DNA of 64,000 nt from Anas platyrhynchos (Eukaryota; Chordata; Aves; Anseriformes; Anatidae), in assembly GCF_047663525.1 (NCBI RefSeq), contig NC_092616.1, positions 2,083,501 to 2,147,500 of the forward strand, written 5' to 3'. Of this stretch, positions 13,101-23,452 are shown piece by piece; positions within the stretch are counted from its first letter, which is position 1, and each line of letters begins with the position of its first letter. Below the pieces are notes generated by a model. The model saw only the letters and a list, made by a program, of their open reading frames with translations. It had not been told where the DNA came from and made no database searches. A program made the translations under genes and the position numbers.

Positions 13101-14353
13101 GACCTCAGCGTGGGGACCTCAGCACTGTGACCTCAGCACTGTGACCTCAATACTGTGACATCAGCGTGCGAACCTCAGCACTGTGACCTCAGCGTGGGAA
13201 CCTCAGCACTGTGACCTCAGCACTGTGACCTCAGCAATGTGACCTCAGCACTGTGACCTCAGCGTGGAAACCTCAGAACTTTGACCTCAGCACTGTGACC
13301 TCAGCGTGGGGACCTCAGCACTGTGACCTCAGCACTGTGACCTCAGCGAGGGAACCTCAGCACTGTGACCTCAGCACTGTGACCTCAGCACTGTGACCTC
13401 AGCGTGGGAACCTCAGCACTGTGACCTCAGCTTGGGGACCTCAGCGTGGGGACCTCAGCACTTTGACCTCAGTGTGGGGACCTCAGCGTGGGAACCTCAG
13501 AACATTGACCTCAGTACTGTGACCTCAGCATGGGGACCTCAGCGTGGGGACCTCAGCACTGTGACCTCAGCATGGGGACCTCAGCGTGGGAACCTCAGAA
13601 CTTTGACCTCAGCACTGTGACCTCAGCACTTTGACCTCAGCGTGGGGACCTCAGCGTATGGACCTCAGCACTGTGACCTCAGCACTGTGACCTCAGCGCT
13701 GTGACTTCAGCACTGTGACCTAAGCACTGTGACCTCAGCACTCTGACCTCAGCGTGGGAACCTCATCACTGTGACCTCAGCACTGTGACCTCAGCACTGT
13801 GACCTCAGCGTGGGAACCTCAGCACTGTGACCTCAGCACTGTGACCTCAGCATGGGAACCTCAGCAGTGTGACCTCAGCGTGGGAACTTCAGCGTGGTGA
13901 CCTCAGCACTGTGACCTCAGCGTGGGAACTTCAGAGTGGGAACCTCAGCATTGTGACCTCAGCGTGGGAACCTCAGCACTGTGACCTCAGCACTGTGACC
14001 TCAGCGTGGGAACCTCAGCACTGTGACCTCAGCACTGTGACCTCAACACTGTGACCTTAGCGTGGGAACCTCAGCACTGTGACCTCAGCACTGTGACCTC
14101 AACACTGTGACCTCAGCACTGTGACCTCAGCATGGGAACCTCATCACTGTGACCTCAGCGTGGGAACCTCAGCACTGTGACCTCAGCGTGGGAACCTCAG
14201 AATTGTGACCTCAGCGATGTGACCTCAGCGCGGGAACCTCAGAATTGTGACCTCAGCGATGTGACCTCAGCGCAGGAACCTCAGCGATGTGACCTCAGCG
14301 GCTGAACCTCAGCGATGTGACCTCAGTGCGGGAACCTCCGCGATGTGACCTCG
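10131..14353 (+). repeat. 14-bp satellite array, CpG-poor domain
   Basis: The same 14-bp satellite, but most monomers are now AGCACTGTGACCTC and AGCGTGGGAACCTC (also AGCGTGGGGACCTC). The change of dominant variant near 10130 is abrupt. Patches of the CpG-rich variants return at about 10615-11130, 11500-12110 and 12790-12960. Two of these patches share the uncommon run 'AACTTCAGTGATGTGACTTC' at 10651 and 11631, exactly 980 bp (70 monomers) apart, which marks a higher-order duplication. The array is cut at 14353 by the 5' LTR of the ERVL provirus. Confidence 0.96.
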
Positions 14354-14953
14354 TGTCCTTGTTTCAGTTAGAATAGAATTAATTTTCTTCCTAGCAGCTG
14401 GTTGAATGCTGTGTTTTGGCTTAGGATGAGAAGAGTGCTGATAACACCCCGATGCTTTAATTGTTGCAGAGCAGTGCTTATACTAAGCCAAGGACATCTC
14501 AGCCTTTTGCTCTGTCCTGCCAACGGGCAGGCTGGGGGTGCAGTAAGAGCTGGGAGGGGACAGACCCAGGACAGGTGACCCAAACTAGCCAAAGGGGTAT
14601 TCCATACCATCTGACGTCATGCTAAACAATAGATAGGGGTGGCTAGCTGGGGGGAGGGGGCCGGACTGCTCGGGGTTAGGCTGGGCATCGGTCAGCGAGT
14701 GGTGAGCAATTGCATTGTGCATCACTTGTTTGTACATATTATTATTACTTTCCTATTATCACCATTGTATTATTATTATTATTATTATTGTTATTATTTT
14801 TTTCTTATTATTATTTTCCTGTCTTATTAAACTGTCTTTATCTCAACTCACGGGCTTCACTTTCCATTTCTCTCCCCCGTCCCAGAGAGGGAGGGGGGAG
14901 GGTGAGCGAACGGCTGCGTGGTGTTTAGCTGCCGGCCGGGTTAAATCACGACA
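14354..14953 (+). repeat. 5' LTR of ERVL element
   Basis: 600 bp, starting TGTCCTTG and ending CACGACA, nearly identical to 17817-18416. It contains a long ATT-rich stretch (about 14768-14825), a TTATTAAA near the 3' part and a GA-rich tract before the end. The TATA-like position reads AATAGATAGG here but AATATATAGG in the 3' LTR, so the core promoter of this copy is probably weakened. Confidence 0.93.
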
Positions 14954-14960
14954 GTCTTTT

Positions 14961-14978
14961 TGGCGCCCAACGTGGGGC
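14961..14978 (+). other. Primer binding site, tRNA-Lys(1,2) type
   Basis: TGGCGCCCAACGTGGGGC lies 7 bp after the 5' LTR and is complementary to the 3' end of tRNA-Lys(1,2). This fixes the LTR boundary and the element's orientation. Confidence 0.9.
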
Positions 14979-15066
14979 CCGAAAGGTTGAGATAACGGCA
15001 GATCTGACCAGAGTGTGTTAAACTAAAATTGTTGTAAGGATTAGACCTGCTTAATAGTCACTTGTC

Positions 15067-15507
15067 ATGTTGCTGATTGCTTTAATCTCAACTCTGCTGC
15101 GCCTGTTTTCCAAATTGAGTATTATAGTACATTATTTTCCGTATTTGCTCTCTGTCGTGTTGTTTATCCTCTCCGGGCCCTGGTTTCAGATCATTATGGT
15201 ACTGAGTGTTGTAGCAATGGCTTATGAGACGATAAGATATCTGGTCATGACTCTAACTTGGTATTTATACTCAGTAACATCATCGACTCTGTACTTTGGA
15301 AACTGTATCTTGGGAACTATTAGCAATTATACCTATTGTTTTTCTCCATTAGGGAGTCAATCTGTGGAGGGGAAAGGGGAAGATATTTTTTCTTACTTGA
15401 CTACTCTCCCTTTCTCCTTCACCACCCCTGTATCCTCCTGGATCACTCTCCCTTCCTCCTTCACCACCCTCTTATCCCCCAGCCTGCCCGTTGGCAAAGC
15501 TGGCTGA
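15067..15507 (+). CDS. Hydrophobic ORF in the retroviral leader (function unknown)
   Basis: A 146-codon frame with an ATG start, just after the primer site where gag would be expected. Its first 80 or so residues are strongly hydrophobic, rich in Leu, Ile, Val and aromatics, compatible with two or three membrane helices. The C-terminal part is Ser/Thr/Pro-rich and overlaps pyrimidine-rich tandem DNA (about 15400-15480). It has no matrix, capsid or zinc-knuckle features that I can see. It may be a real accessory or leader ORF of this element lineage, or a chance frame next to the gag deletion. It ends near the junction where pol sequence begins. Confidence 0.35.
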   Translation: MLLIALISTLLRLFSKLSIIVHYFPYLLSVVLFILSGPWFQIIMVLSVVAMAYETIRYLVMTLTWYLYSVTSSTLYFGNCILGTISNYTYCFSPLGSQSVEGKGEDIFSYLTTLPFSFTTPVSSWITLPSSFTTLLSPSLPVGKAG

Positions 15508-16504
15508 AAGCCGGTTTTGCCATAAAACAAAATAAAGTCAAAGGACCTGCACGAGAGATCCAGTTTTTAGGAATAAAATGGCAAGATGGACGTCGTCAAA
15601 TCCCAATGGATGTGATCAACAAAATAACAGCTGTGTCTCCACCAACTAACAAAAAGAAACACAGACTTTCCTAGGTGTTGTGGGGTTTTGGAGAATGCAC
15701 ATCCCAAATTACAGTCTGATTGTAAACCCGCTCTACCAAGTAACCCGTAAGAAGAATGAGTTTGAATGGGGCCCTGAACAACGACAAGCCTTTGAACAAA
15801 TCAAGCAGGAAATAGTCCATGCAGTAGCCCTTGGGCCAGTTCGAACAGGACCAGATGTAAAGAATGTGCTCTACACTGCAGCCGGGGAGAACGGCCCCAC
15901 CTGGAGCCTCTGGCAGAAAGAACCTGGGGAAACTCGAGGTTGGCCCCTGGGGTTTTGGAGTTGGGGATACAGAGGATCTGAGGCCCGCTATACTCCAACT
16001 GAAAAGGAGATATTGGCAGCATATGAAGGAGTTCGATCTGCTTCGGAGGTGGTCGGTACTGAAGCACAGCTCCTCCTAGCACCCCGATTGCCGGTACTAG
16101 GCTGGATGTTCAAGGGAAGGGTCCCCTCTACGCATCATGCAACTGATGCTACATGGAGCAAGTGGGTTGCACTGATTACTCAGCGGGCTCGAATAGGAAA
16201 CCCCAGTCGCCCAGGAATACTGGAAGTGATCATGGACTGGCCAGAAGGCAAATACTTTGGGATATCATCAGAGGAGGAGGTGGGTCGTGCTGAAGAAGCC
16301 CCACTGTACAACCAGTTCCCAGAGAATGAAAAGAAATATGCCCTGTTCACTGGTGGGTCCTGTCGTATTGTGGGGAAGCATCGGAGATGGAAGGCTGCTG
16401 TATGGAGTCCTACGCGACGAGTTGCAGAAGCTGCTGAGGGAGAAGGTGAATCGAGTCAAGTTTGCAGAAGTGAAGGCCATTCAGCTGGCTTTAGACATTG
16501 CTGA
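15508..16504 (+). pseudogene. ERVL pol remnant: RT C-terminus and RNase H
   Basis: Translation shows the end of the reverse-transcriptase domain and the thumb/connection, then RNase H. The catalytic palm, including the YxDD motif, is absent because the preceding sequence is deleted. A frameshift near 15660 splits the RT part: the frame to 15674 continues in another frame from about 15665. In RNase H the expected first catalytic aspartate of the 'TDGS' motif reads TGGS (about 16350), so the key residue is lost. The frame then breaks near 16430-16500 and continues into the integrase frame. Host gene function is unlikely. Confidence 0.85.
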
Positions 16505-17684
16505 ACAAGAAAAATGGCCAGTTCTCTATCTCTACACCGATTCATGGATGGTAGCAAATGCCCTGTGGGGATGGTTACAGCAATGGAAGCCAAACAACGG
16601 GCAGCGCAGGGGCAAACCCATCTGGGCTGCTGCATTGTGGCAAGATATTGCTGCTCGGGTAGAGAACCTGGCTGTGAAAGTACGCCACGTAGATGCTCAT
16701 GTGCCCAAGAATCGGGCTACTGAAGAACATCAAAACAACCAGCAGGTAGATCAGGCTGCTAAGATTGAAGTAGCTCAGGTGGACCTGGATTGGCAGCATA
16801 AAGGTGAATTATTTATAGCCCGATGGGCCCATGACACCTCAGGCCATCAAGGTAGAGATACAACATACAGATGGGCTCGTGATCGAGGGGTGGACCTGAC
16901 CATGGACGCTATAGCACAGGTTATTCATGACTGTGAAACATGTGCTGCAATCAAGCAAGCGAAACGGTCAAAGCCTCTTTGGTATGGAGGACGATGGCTG
17001 AAATATAACTATGGAGAGGCCTGGCAGATTGATTACATCACACTCCCTCAAACTCGCAATGGCAAGCGCCACGTACTTACAATGGTGGAAGCAACCACCG
17101 GATGGCTGGAAACATATCCTGTGCCTCATGCCACCACCCGGAACACCATCCTGGGCCTTGAAAAGCAAGTCCTATGGCGACATGGCACCCCAGAAAGAAT
17201 AGAGTCAGACAATGGGACTCACTTCCGAAACAACCTTATAGACACTTGGGCCAAAGAGCATGGTATTGAATGGGTGTATCACATCCCCTATCATGCACCA
17301 GCCTCCGGGAAAGTTGAACGATACAATGGCCTGTTAAAGACTACCTTGAAAGCAATGGGCGCTGGGACGTTCAAAAACTGGGATACGCATTTGGCAAAGG
17401 CCACCTGGTTAGTCAATACTAGGGGATCTGCCAACCGAGCTGGACCTGCCCAATCAAACCTGTTACGTACTGTAGATGGGGATAAAGTTCCTGTAGTGCA
17501 TGTAAAAATATGCTGGGTAAAACAGTCTGGGCTACTCCCGCCTCAGGAAAAGGCAAACCTATTCGTGGAATTGTTTTCGCTCAGGGACCTGGATACACTT
17601 GGTGGGTGATGCAAAAGAATGGAGAGGTCCAGTGTGTACCTCAAGGGGATTTAATACTGGGTGAGAATAGCCCATGAACTGAAT
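16430..17684 (+). pseudogene. ERVL pol remnant: RNase H end and integrase
   Basis: This long frame contains the end of RNase H, then a zinc-binding HHCC-type region (about 16830-16960) and an integrase core. The catalytic triad is visible as an Asp in WQIDY (about 17028), an Asp in ESDNG (about 17209) and a Glu in KVERY (about 17320), with 35 residues between the second and third: a D,D35E core that looks intact. Downstream the frame shifts near 17505, so the C-terminal tail continues in another frame to a stop near 17680. No env follows, only about 130 bp before the purine-rich tract and the 3' LTR. Confidence 0.88.
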
Positions 17685-17816
17685 TGTACCATGTTAATTA
17701 GTATATTATGCTGTATGTTAGCACTACCATAATTACTATAGGTGACTAATTAGAATGTATGGAAAAGAGTGTAACCTGAGCATGACATAAATTGTATGGA
17801 ATAAGGGGTGGATAGA

Positions 17817-18416
17817 TGTCCTGGTTTCAGTTAGCACAGAATTAATTTTCTTCCTAGTAGCTGGTGGAATGCTGTGTTTTGGTTTAGGATGAGAAGAGTG
17901 CTGATAACACCCCGATGCTTTAATTGTTGCAGAGCAGTGCTTATACCAAGCCAAGGACATCTCAGCCTTTTGCTCTGTCCTGCCAACGGGCAGGCTGGGG
18001 GTGCAGTAAGAGCTGGGAGGGGACAGACCCAGGACAGGTGACCCAAACTAGCCAAAGGGGTATTCCATACCATCTGACGTCATGCTAAACAATATATAGG
18101 GGTGGCTAGCCAGGGGAAGGGGGCCGGACTGCTCGGGGTGAGGCTGGGCATCGGTCAGCGAGTGGTGAGCAATTGCATTGTGCATTACTTGTTTGTACAT
18201 ATAATTATTACTTTCCTATTATCACCATTGTATTATTATTATTATTATTATTGTTATTATTTTTTTCTTATTATTATTTTCCTGTCTTATTAAACTGTCT
18301 TTATCTCAACTCACGGGCTTCACTTTCCATTTCTCTCCCCCGTCCCAGAGAGGGAGGGGGGAGGGTGAGCGAACGGCTGCGTGGTGTTTAGCTGCCGGCC
18401 GGGTTAAACCACGACA
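17817..18416 (+). repeat. 3' LTR of ERVL element
   Basis: 600 bp, starting TGTCCTGG and ending CACGACA, matching the 5' LTR with about 15 differences by eye. It is preceded by a modest purine-rich tract (about 17799-17816). It keeps the TATATA-type core lost in the 5' copy, so it is the better candidate promoter and would drive transcription rightwards out of the satellite. Confidence 0.93.
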
Positions 18417-18455
18417 CCTTGGCGCAGGAACCTCAGCGATGCGACCCTCAGCGCG
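18417..18455 (+). repeat. Right remnant of the 14-bp satellite
   Basis: After the LTR the sequence resumes with degenerate satellite monomers (GCGCAGGAACCTCAGCGATG) and ends at about 18455. The provirus therefore inserted into the last few monomers of the array, and this is the true right edge of the satellite. Confidence 0.85.
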
Positions 18456-19164
18456 ATCTTCCAAATCTTTCTCCGCAGCCGAGATGCAGGCCTGTAGGGG
18501 AGAGGAGAGGCTTTCTTCATACTTCTTTTGACTTACATGTTGTGAAAGCGGCATTTCTTTTAGGAACAGCAAAGTCTCGCAACTTCCACTTAGCGAAAGT
18601 TATGAGCTAACTGCACCAGTACCTTCCCCATCGGTTTCTACTCACCGCAAGGCATAATTTGAGTGCACATTAAGGCACCTTTTTCCACAGTGCCTGTTGT
18701 CGAATCCTAACAAATAGTTAAGAACATTCTTCAAAGTCAGGCTTACCTGTAAGCACTTGAGCTTCTGAGTTTCTAATAACTAATAACTAATTTCAATAGC
18801 ACCTTCTGCATATGCTTCTCTCTGTGGGTAACACAGGGTTTGGGAAGACACTAGTCATAGCGTTTTGAATCTTCTACTCCAGTTAAAGTAAAATATACAT
18901 CAGGCTTTCACAGTCCAGTCCTACTGAGGACAGTAACTTCTTCATTAGCTCTAATTTGATGTGTTCAGCTGCAAACTATACAAGAGCTATAAGTATTGAG
19001 AATGCACCTGGATGTACCTTTACCTCAGCAGATTCCAATATTGTAGCAAAAGGAGTGGGCTAGTTCCTGATTCTTCCTGCCCCAAAATACGGGGTTGTTA
19101 GTACATTCTAGTCCATACACCTATCTTGTTCTTTAAGAATATTTGTATCCCTGGCCATTTTTTG
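18456..19164. other. Gene-free sequence right of the satellite
   Basis: AT-rich unique-looking sequence with no convincing frame or repeat. On the minus strand a polypyrimidine-AG (about 18495-18510) precedes a short open stretch that runs back into the satellite edge. This could be an exon relic but I cannot support it further. Confidence 0.4.
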
Positions 19165-19830
19165 TTCTGCCTAGTGTTATAAATGGCTCAGGATTCAAAT
19201 TAGGATTAAATAAAAAATAGGATTTATTAAAAGAATATAAAGGAATAGAGGTAAGCAAACAGCGCTGGGTACACCGGGAGTCTCCGCTCCACCAGGAAGC
19301 ACCCCAGTTACATCAAGCAGCTGATTTTTATGCTCCTAGACTAATACATATTCATTACTACTTCTAAAAAAATAGATTATTATAATTAGCTTCCGGGGTC
19401 CAGTCCCTCCTACTGGAGCATGCGCATGAGTCTCCTCTGGGGGTCTCTAGGGGTCTTTCATGCTGAAGGCTCGTAGTCTTCCTCTCCCCTCACTTGGCAC
19501 CATTCCAAGTTTATGGAACACTTTCTGCAGGTCTTGTCTCCCAACCGTCCTTCAGCTTCTTTTTCCTTCCTCTTAATCTCTTGGCCCCCTGGCCAGATAC
19601 CAAAGATCCTCATAGTATCCCATAACAGTCACTAGTTGTTATCAGTTGTTCTGAAACTCCCAGACATCAAACACAAACAGCTTTCTTATTTGACGCTTCA
19701 CGAGTAATTAAAACATTCTTCCCCAGCCATTCACAGACACATCTATAGCAGTGTTAAGTTAATCTCGAAGAAGACAGGAAAAAAGGCTGTAACTGTTAGA
19801 AACAGAAGTCCGGAATAACAAAAGCAAACA
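19165..19830 (-). mobile_element. Probable degenerate LTR
   Basis: A roughly 650-bp block that differs in composition from its surroundings. It holds an AATAAA-type signal on the minus strand near the left end (TTTATT about 19221) and a stretch 'CTGAAGGCTCGTAGTCTTCC' near 19463. The same stretch occurs at about 44366 and, inverted, at about 40430, in LTR-like fragments beside the CCDC81-like promoters. I infer a shared LTR family; the ends are approximate. Confidence 0.5.
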
Positions 19831-20055
19831 GGTTCATAAATTTAAGGAGTGTTTTCTGAAGACGTGATAAATTGACTAGAATGAGGGGGAGACTGGGACA
19901 CACTGCATCTGTGGTTCAAGAATTAAAATGCCAGTGCAGGGCCCAGAGGCAGACAGGATTCAAACAGAATTGTTCTTTATGGACACGAATTGTTAACACA
20001 TTCCTCACACTAGGCATGCAAGAGTTTCCTTGCCACTAACGAAAACAGCCTTGAA

Positions 20056-20357
20056 GTCACAGAGGAGCAAAGCCATAGCTTACACTCTTTCTGTAAATTC
20101 CCACTTCACCTCCTCTTCTTCCTTGCCTGTTTTGTTCTTCTTCATCAGTGAAGACTATGCTCCCTAAAGATGAAATTGACCTAGATGATCTGAAGCCAAT
20201 ATGACAGTTTAGTTCCATATTTGTGCCATCTGAGGAAAGAATTATATCTTGTCCTTCTGGACACTGTATAGAGAAAGGGCAAATCCTGTCACCGTCTTCA
20301 AGTTCAAGCTCTGGAAGTTCAGCTTGAATTGAAGGACAGGCACAGTTTTTAGTATTT
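20056..20357 (-). other. Unrecognised open frame, possible orphan exon
   Basis: On the minus strand one frame stays open for about 95 codons inside very AT-rich DNA where stops are otherwise frequent. The translation is acidic and Ser-rich (for example ELPELELEDGD, then FTDEEEQ), looks protein-like in composition and lacks a start codon, as an internal exon would. A donor-like GAG/GTGAAG lies near 20109. I do not recognise the protein. It may be a decayed exon, a processed-gene fragment or chance. Confidence 0.25.
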
Positions 20358-21354
20358 TAGTTTGCTACTAGTTTTTATAAGATGAAACATTTTAATGCTG
20401 TTGTTCTTGCCGCTGAACAAGTGACTAATTTTACAACTTTCCAGCAGCAAAATGTCCACCAGTGTCCAGAACCTGAATCACTTGGTATTGTAGTATGCTT
20501 GTTCATAGCACAATAGCTCATAGTGTATAGAAACAAGAGTGCATTTGCAAACTCTGCCTGGCTGCATGTCCAGCAGGAACAAAGTCCTTTGTTTTTGCCT
20601 TTCCTCATCCCTATTCCAACTTCCCTCCCTCCCCTTCCTTTCCAGAGCAGAACCATCCCCTGCCCCACTGTCATGAAAGTAGAAATGGGCCCACTTTCAG
20701 CAAGCTGCTGAAAGATAACATGTTTTCTCTCTGTAACAAGTTCAATAAGGGATGATCAAAGCATATCATAGTTTCCTAAATTACATTAAATTCCTTAAAT
20801 GGGATTTTTTTCTTGAATTGGAAACATCTCTCTTCTGTACATCAGATTGGACTCATCTACTCTAAGCTATTTATGAAGTCCAGTAGGATTTTTTTTTTTT
20901 TTAATATTTCCTGGGAATTTCTACCACTCATGCAAATGATTTCATTATATGTTTTATTTTTTTTAACTCAATATCTGTGCAGTAAAAGCTCAGATATATA
21001 GACGTATGCAGTTACCATAAAGCAACCACAAAGTTTTGGGAGCATCTCGGATACCCAAAATGCAATCTATTGCTACTCACAATGAACTTTCTGACCTACA
21101 GGAGGATGCTATGCAAGGTGCAAATGATGCTAACACAATCATACATGCTCCCTGAAAGTGAGAAATTTGCTTGCACATAGCTATGCTTTTGCAGGAGAAC
21201 GGTTCTCCATTTGGGTGGAAGAAATAATTCTGTATGAGACTATCAATTCAATGTATTTTAATTTTCACTGTAAATGCAACTAGAATTTTAGGAATATACA
21301 TTTTACAAAATACTAAATAGAAATACAAATTTATCATGGCTTGCTCAATATCTT

Positions 21355-21650
21355 GAACATGATACGCTGTCAAGAATCACAGAACCATGTAATGGTTGGG
21401 GTTAAAAGAAAGCTTAAACATCACCTGGTTCCATCCCCCTGCCATGGGCAGGGACACCTCCCACCAGACCAGGTTGCCCAAAGCCCCCTCCAGCCTGGCC
21501 TTGACCACCTACACGGATGGAGCATCCACAGCTTCTGTGGGCAACCTGTGCCAGTCCCTCACCACCGCCTGAGTAAAGAATTTATTCCTAACATCTAACC
21601 TAAATCTATCCTCTTTTCATTTAAAGAATAACATCTGTTGGGACAGTACA
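21355..21650 (-). mobile_element. CR1 3' region, reverse orientation
   Basis: Contains the typical reverse-complement CR1 signature: 'CACAGAACCATGTAATGGTT', then the motif around CCCTGCCATGGGCAGGGACA and AGACCAGGTTGCCCAAAGCC. It has no coding capacity. The ends are blurred by divergence. Confidence 0.85.
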
Positions 21651-23260
21651 GGGATGTAGAGAAGTAACCACTGAGGGCTACTACTGGAAAAGAGTGCTCC
21701 TCAATGTGTGCTCTGGGAAAGGGGCTGCTGGAGCACCACCTGCTGCTGCACTGCTATAAAATTGCTGCACTCTTTGCTGCTGGGGACTGGCATTTCAACT
21801 ACAGAATGGATGTGCATTCACATGATCAGGCAATGCCTTTCTGATGTTTTCTATTATTCTGACATTTACAGTATTTAGGCTGTGCTGCTTAGCTTTCATT
21901 TGCTCTCACTTTTCAGAGAACCTTTGGCCAGCTGGTAATGTAATAATTGTTACAGAGAGGGTGATGGATGTTTTTGCAGCAGTGGAAGCTCACACATGAA
22001 CTTGTTCCAGCTATGAATTAATTTAGGATATTTTGCAACAAGAAGGGTTGCAAACACTGTGTAATTTTAGGAACATGGAACCCTCTTCAGTTAACAGAAA
22101 ATAATAGGTACCTAAGAAATGAGATTTGGCTCTCAGTAGTTCCCCAAATTATTACTTCTGTGTGAATAGCCTTCAACACTTGTAATAATGCTGACCTCTG
22201 TTTCTGCTGGATAATTGCTTTGATTATGCATTGCTTGTTTCTGTTGTTGTCTTACAGCACCGACAGATGTAATTTTGTTGCTTACTGTATAGATGCCTAA
22301 TGGAATATGATTTCAGCTCTTGAGTCTCAATGAGGGTCTTAACTGCAAGACTATCATTTTTTCCCCATTATATTAAATGCTTGTCACTATGGCTAGGAAA
22401 AACTAGACAGTGGAAAATATCTATCATGTCTAGCCTAAAATACAAGCATAACTAATCCTACCATAATGGATAAATATGCTATATCTGTAGCTGATAAATC
22501 AGGCCATATTACAGTGAAATGAAGTGTAGATAAGGTGAAAGAACTGCACATTGAAAGGGGGAGCTGAAGATATGTGGAAACTCTATGTTGGTATGACCAG
22601 TCGGGAAGAGAGATGGATGTCAGTGAGAAGACGTCAACGTCATGTTTGCTTTATGCAACATATCAAAACAGACAGGATATTAAACTGTATTAAGACAAGC
22701 ATCTATAGGTAGATTCACAGGTAGACAGCAGCATTTAAAAACAGTGGGTGACTATGAAAGGGAAAACAAATAATGTGGAAAGACACTCAACTGAAAAGAA
22801 AAAAAAAAGGATAAATACAAAACTAAGCTTACAAAGAATTATTAGGATATATATATGTAAATAATAAGTGAAAGAGTAAAGGTCAACTGAATGTCCATGT
22901 TTCATCATTTTTTCTTAGTATGGGAAGAAAACCTAAAATAAGAAGTAAAAAAAAAATAAAAAATAAATGTGTAAAATTCATAGAAGAAAGCATATATTTA
23001 CACAATACATCATTAACTAAGTAACACGAATTCCCCAAAGTATGTATCTTCTATACTTGGCAAGATATGTTCTATCCTAATTCCAATTTAATACAATTCT
23101 GAAGCCTTGCTATTGATCTTTAAGGCATCATTGGATGAGGACCCAGCTAAATTGGGTAGTATCCTTTCACCCATAACATATGAAGACAAATAAGCTCTCC
23201 TTGTGTAATGCAGCAACAAACTGTGATGACATTCATGAGGACTAAGTCTAGTTTGTTTCA

Positions 23261-23452
23261 GGCTCACAGACACCAATGTGGTGGATGGCAAATGGCGTTT
23301 CTTGTCGAGTCCCATGGGGTTATCTACCCGAGGCCCATAGCGTCACTTCGCTTGCTTACAGCACAGCCCACACGCTACTGGCCATCAAGGGAGGGGCTCC
23401 ACCTTTCCGTACAGTGCCACATCTTCCGGCCGCCAGACCCTAACTACCCATA
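23261..23452 (-). mobile_element. Truncated LTR of the class II retrovirus family
   Basis: Matches the 267-bp LTRs at 47840 and 49724 from GGCTCACAGACACC to CTACCCATA, about 192 bp. The part equivalent to the LTR's 3' end (first about 75 bp on the plus strand) is missing. It is more diverged than the other two copies, for example TTTCTTG where they keep the TTTATT polyadenylation signal, so it is an older solo or truncated copy. Confidence 0.88.

Larger units (their letters stand above)
14354..18416 (+). mobile_element. ERVL-type endogenous retrovirus, internally deleted
   Basis: A 4.06-kb provirus with two 600-bp LTRs, a tRNA-Lys primer site, pol remnants and no env. It sits inside the 14-bp satellite about 40 bp from its right edge: the 5' flank ends in satellite, and satellite resumes for a few monomers after the 3' LTR. 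The 5-bp flanks are CCTCG and CCTTG, a probable target-site duplication with one CpG-type change. I count about 15 differences between the LTRs by eye (roughly 2.5%). Gag, protease and the reverse-transcriptase active-site region are missing, and the remaining pol has several frameshifts, so it cannot be autonomous. Assignment to ERVL rests on the RNase H-integrase sequence style, the 5-bp duplication and the lack of env. Confidence 0.9.

Noticed and set aside
20..14054. Many plus-strand frames reading TSAREPQRCDLS-type repeats
   Set aside because: They follow from the 14-bp satellite: three monomers make 14 codons and the common variants lack stops. Most have no ATG, and the frames follow the array, not gene structure.
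1..14353. Possible CRISPR-like regular repeats
   Set aside because: There are no unique spacers; the units are contiguous degenerate 14-mers in a vertebrate genome.
14961..14978. tRNA gene
   Set aside because: Only 18 bases complementary to a tRNA 3' end, directly after an LTR: a primer site. No cloverleaf was seen here or elsewhere in the window.
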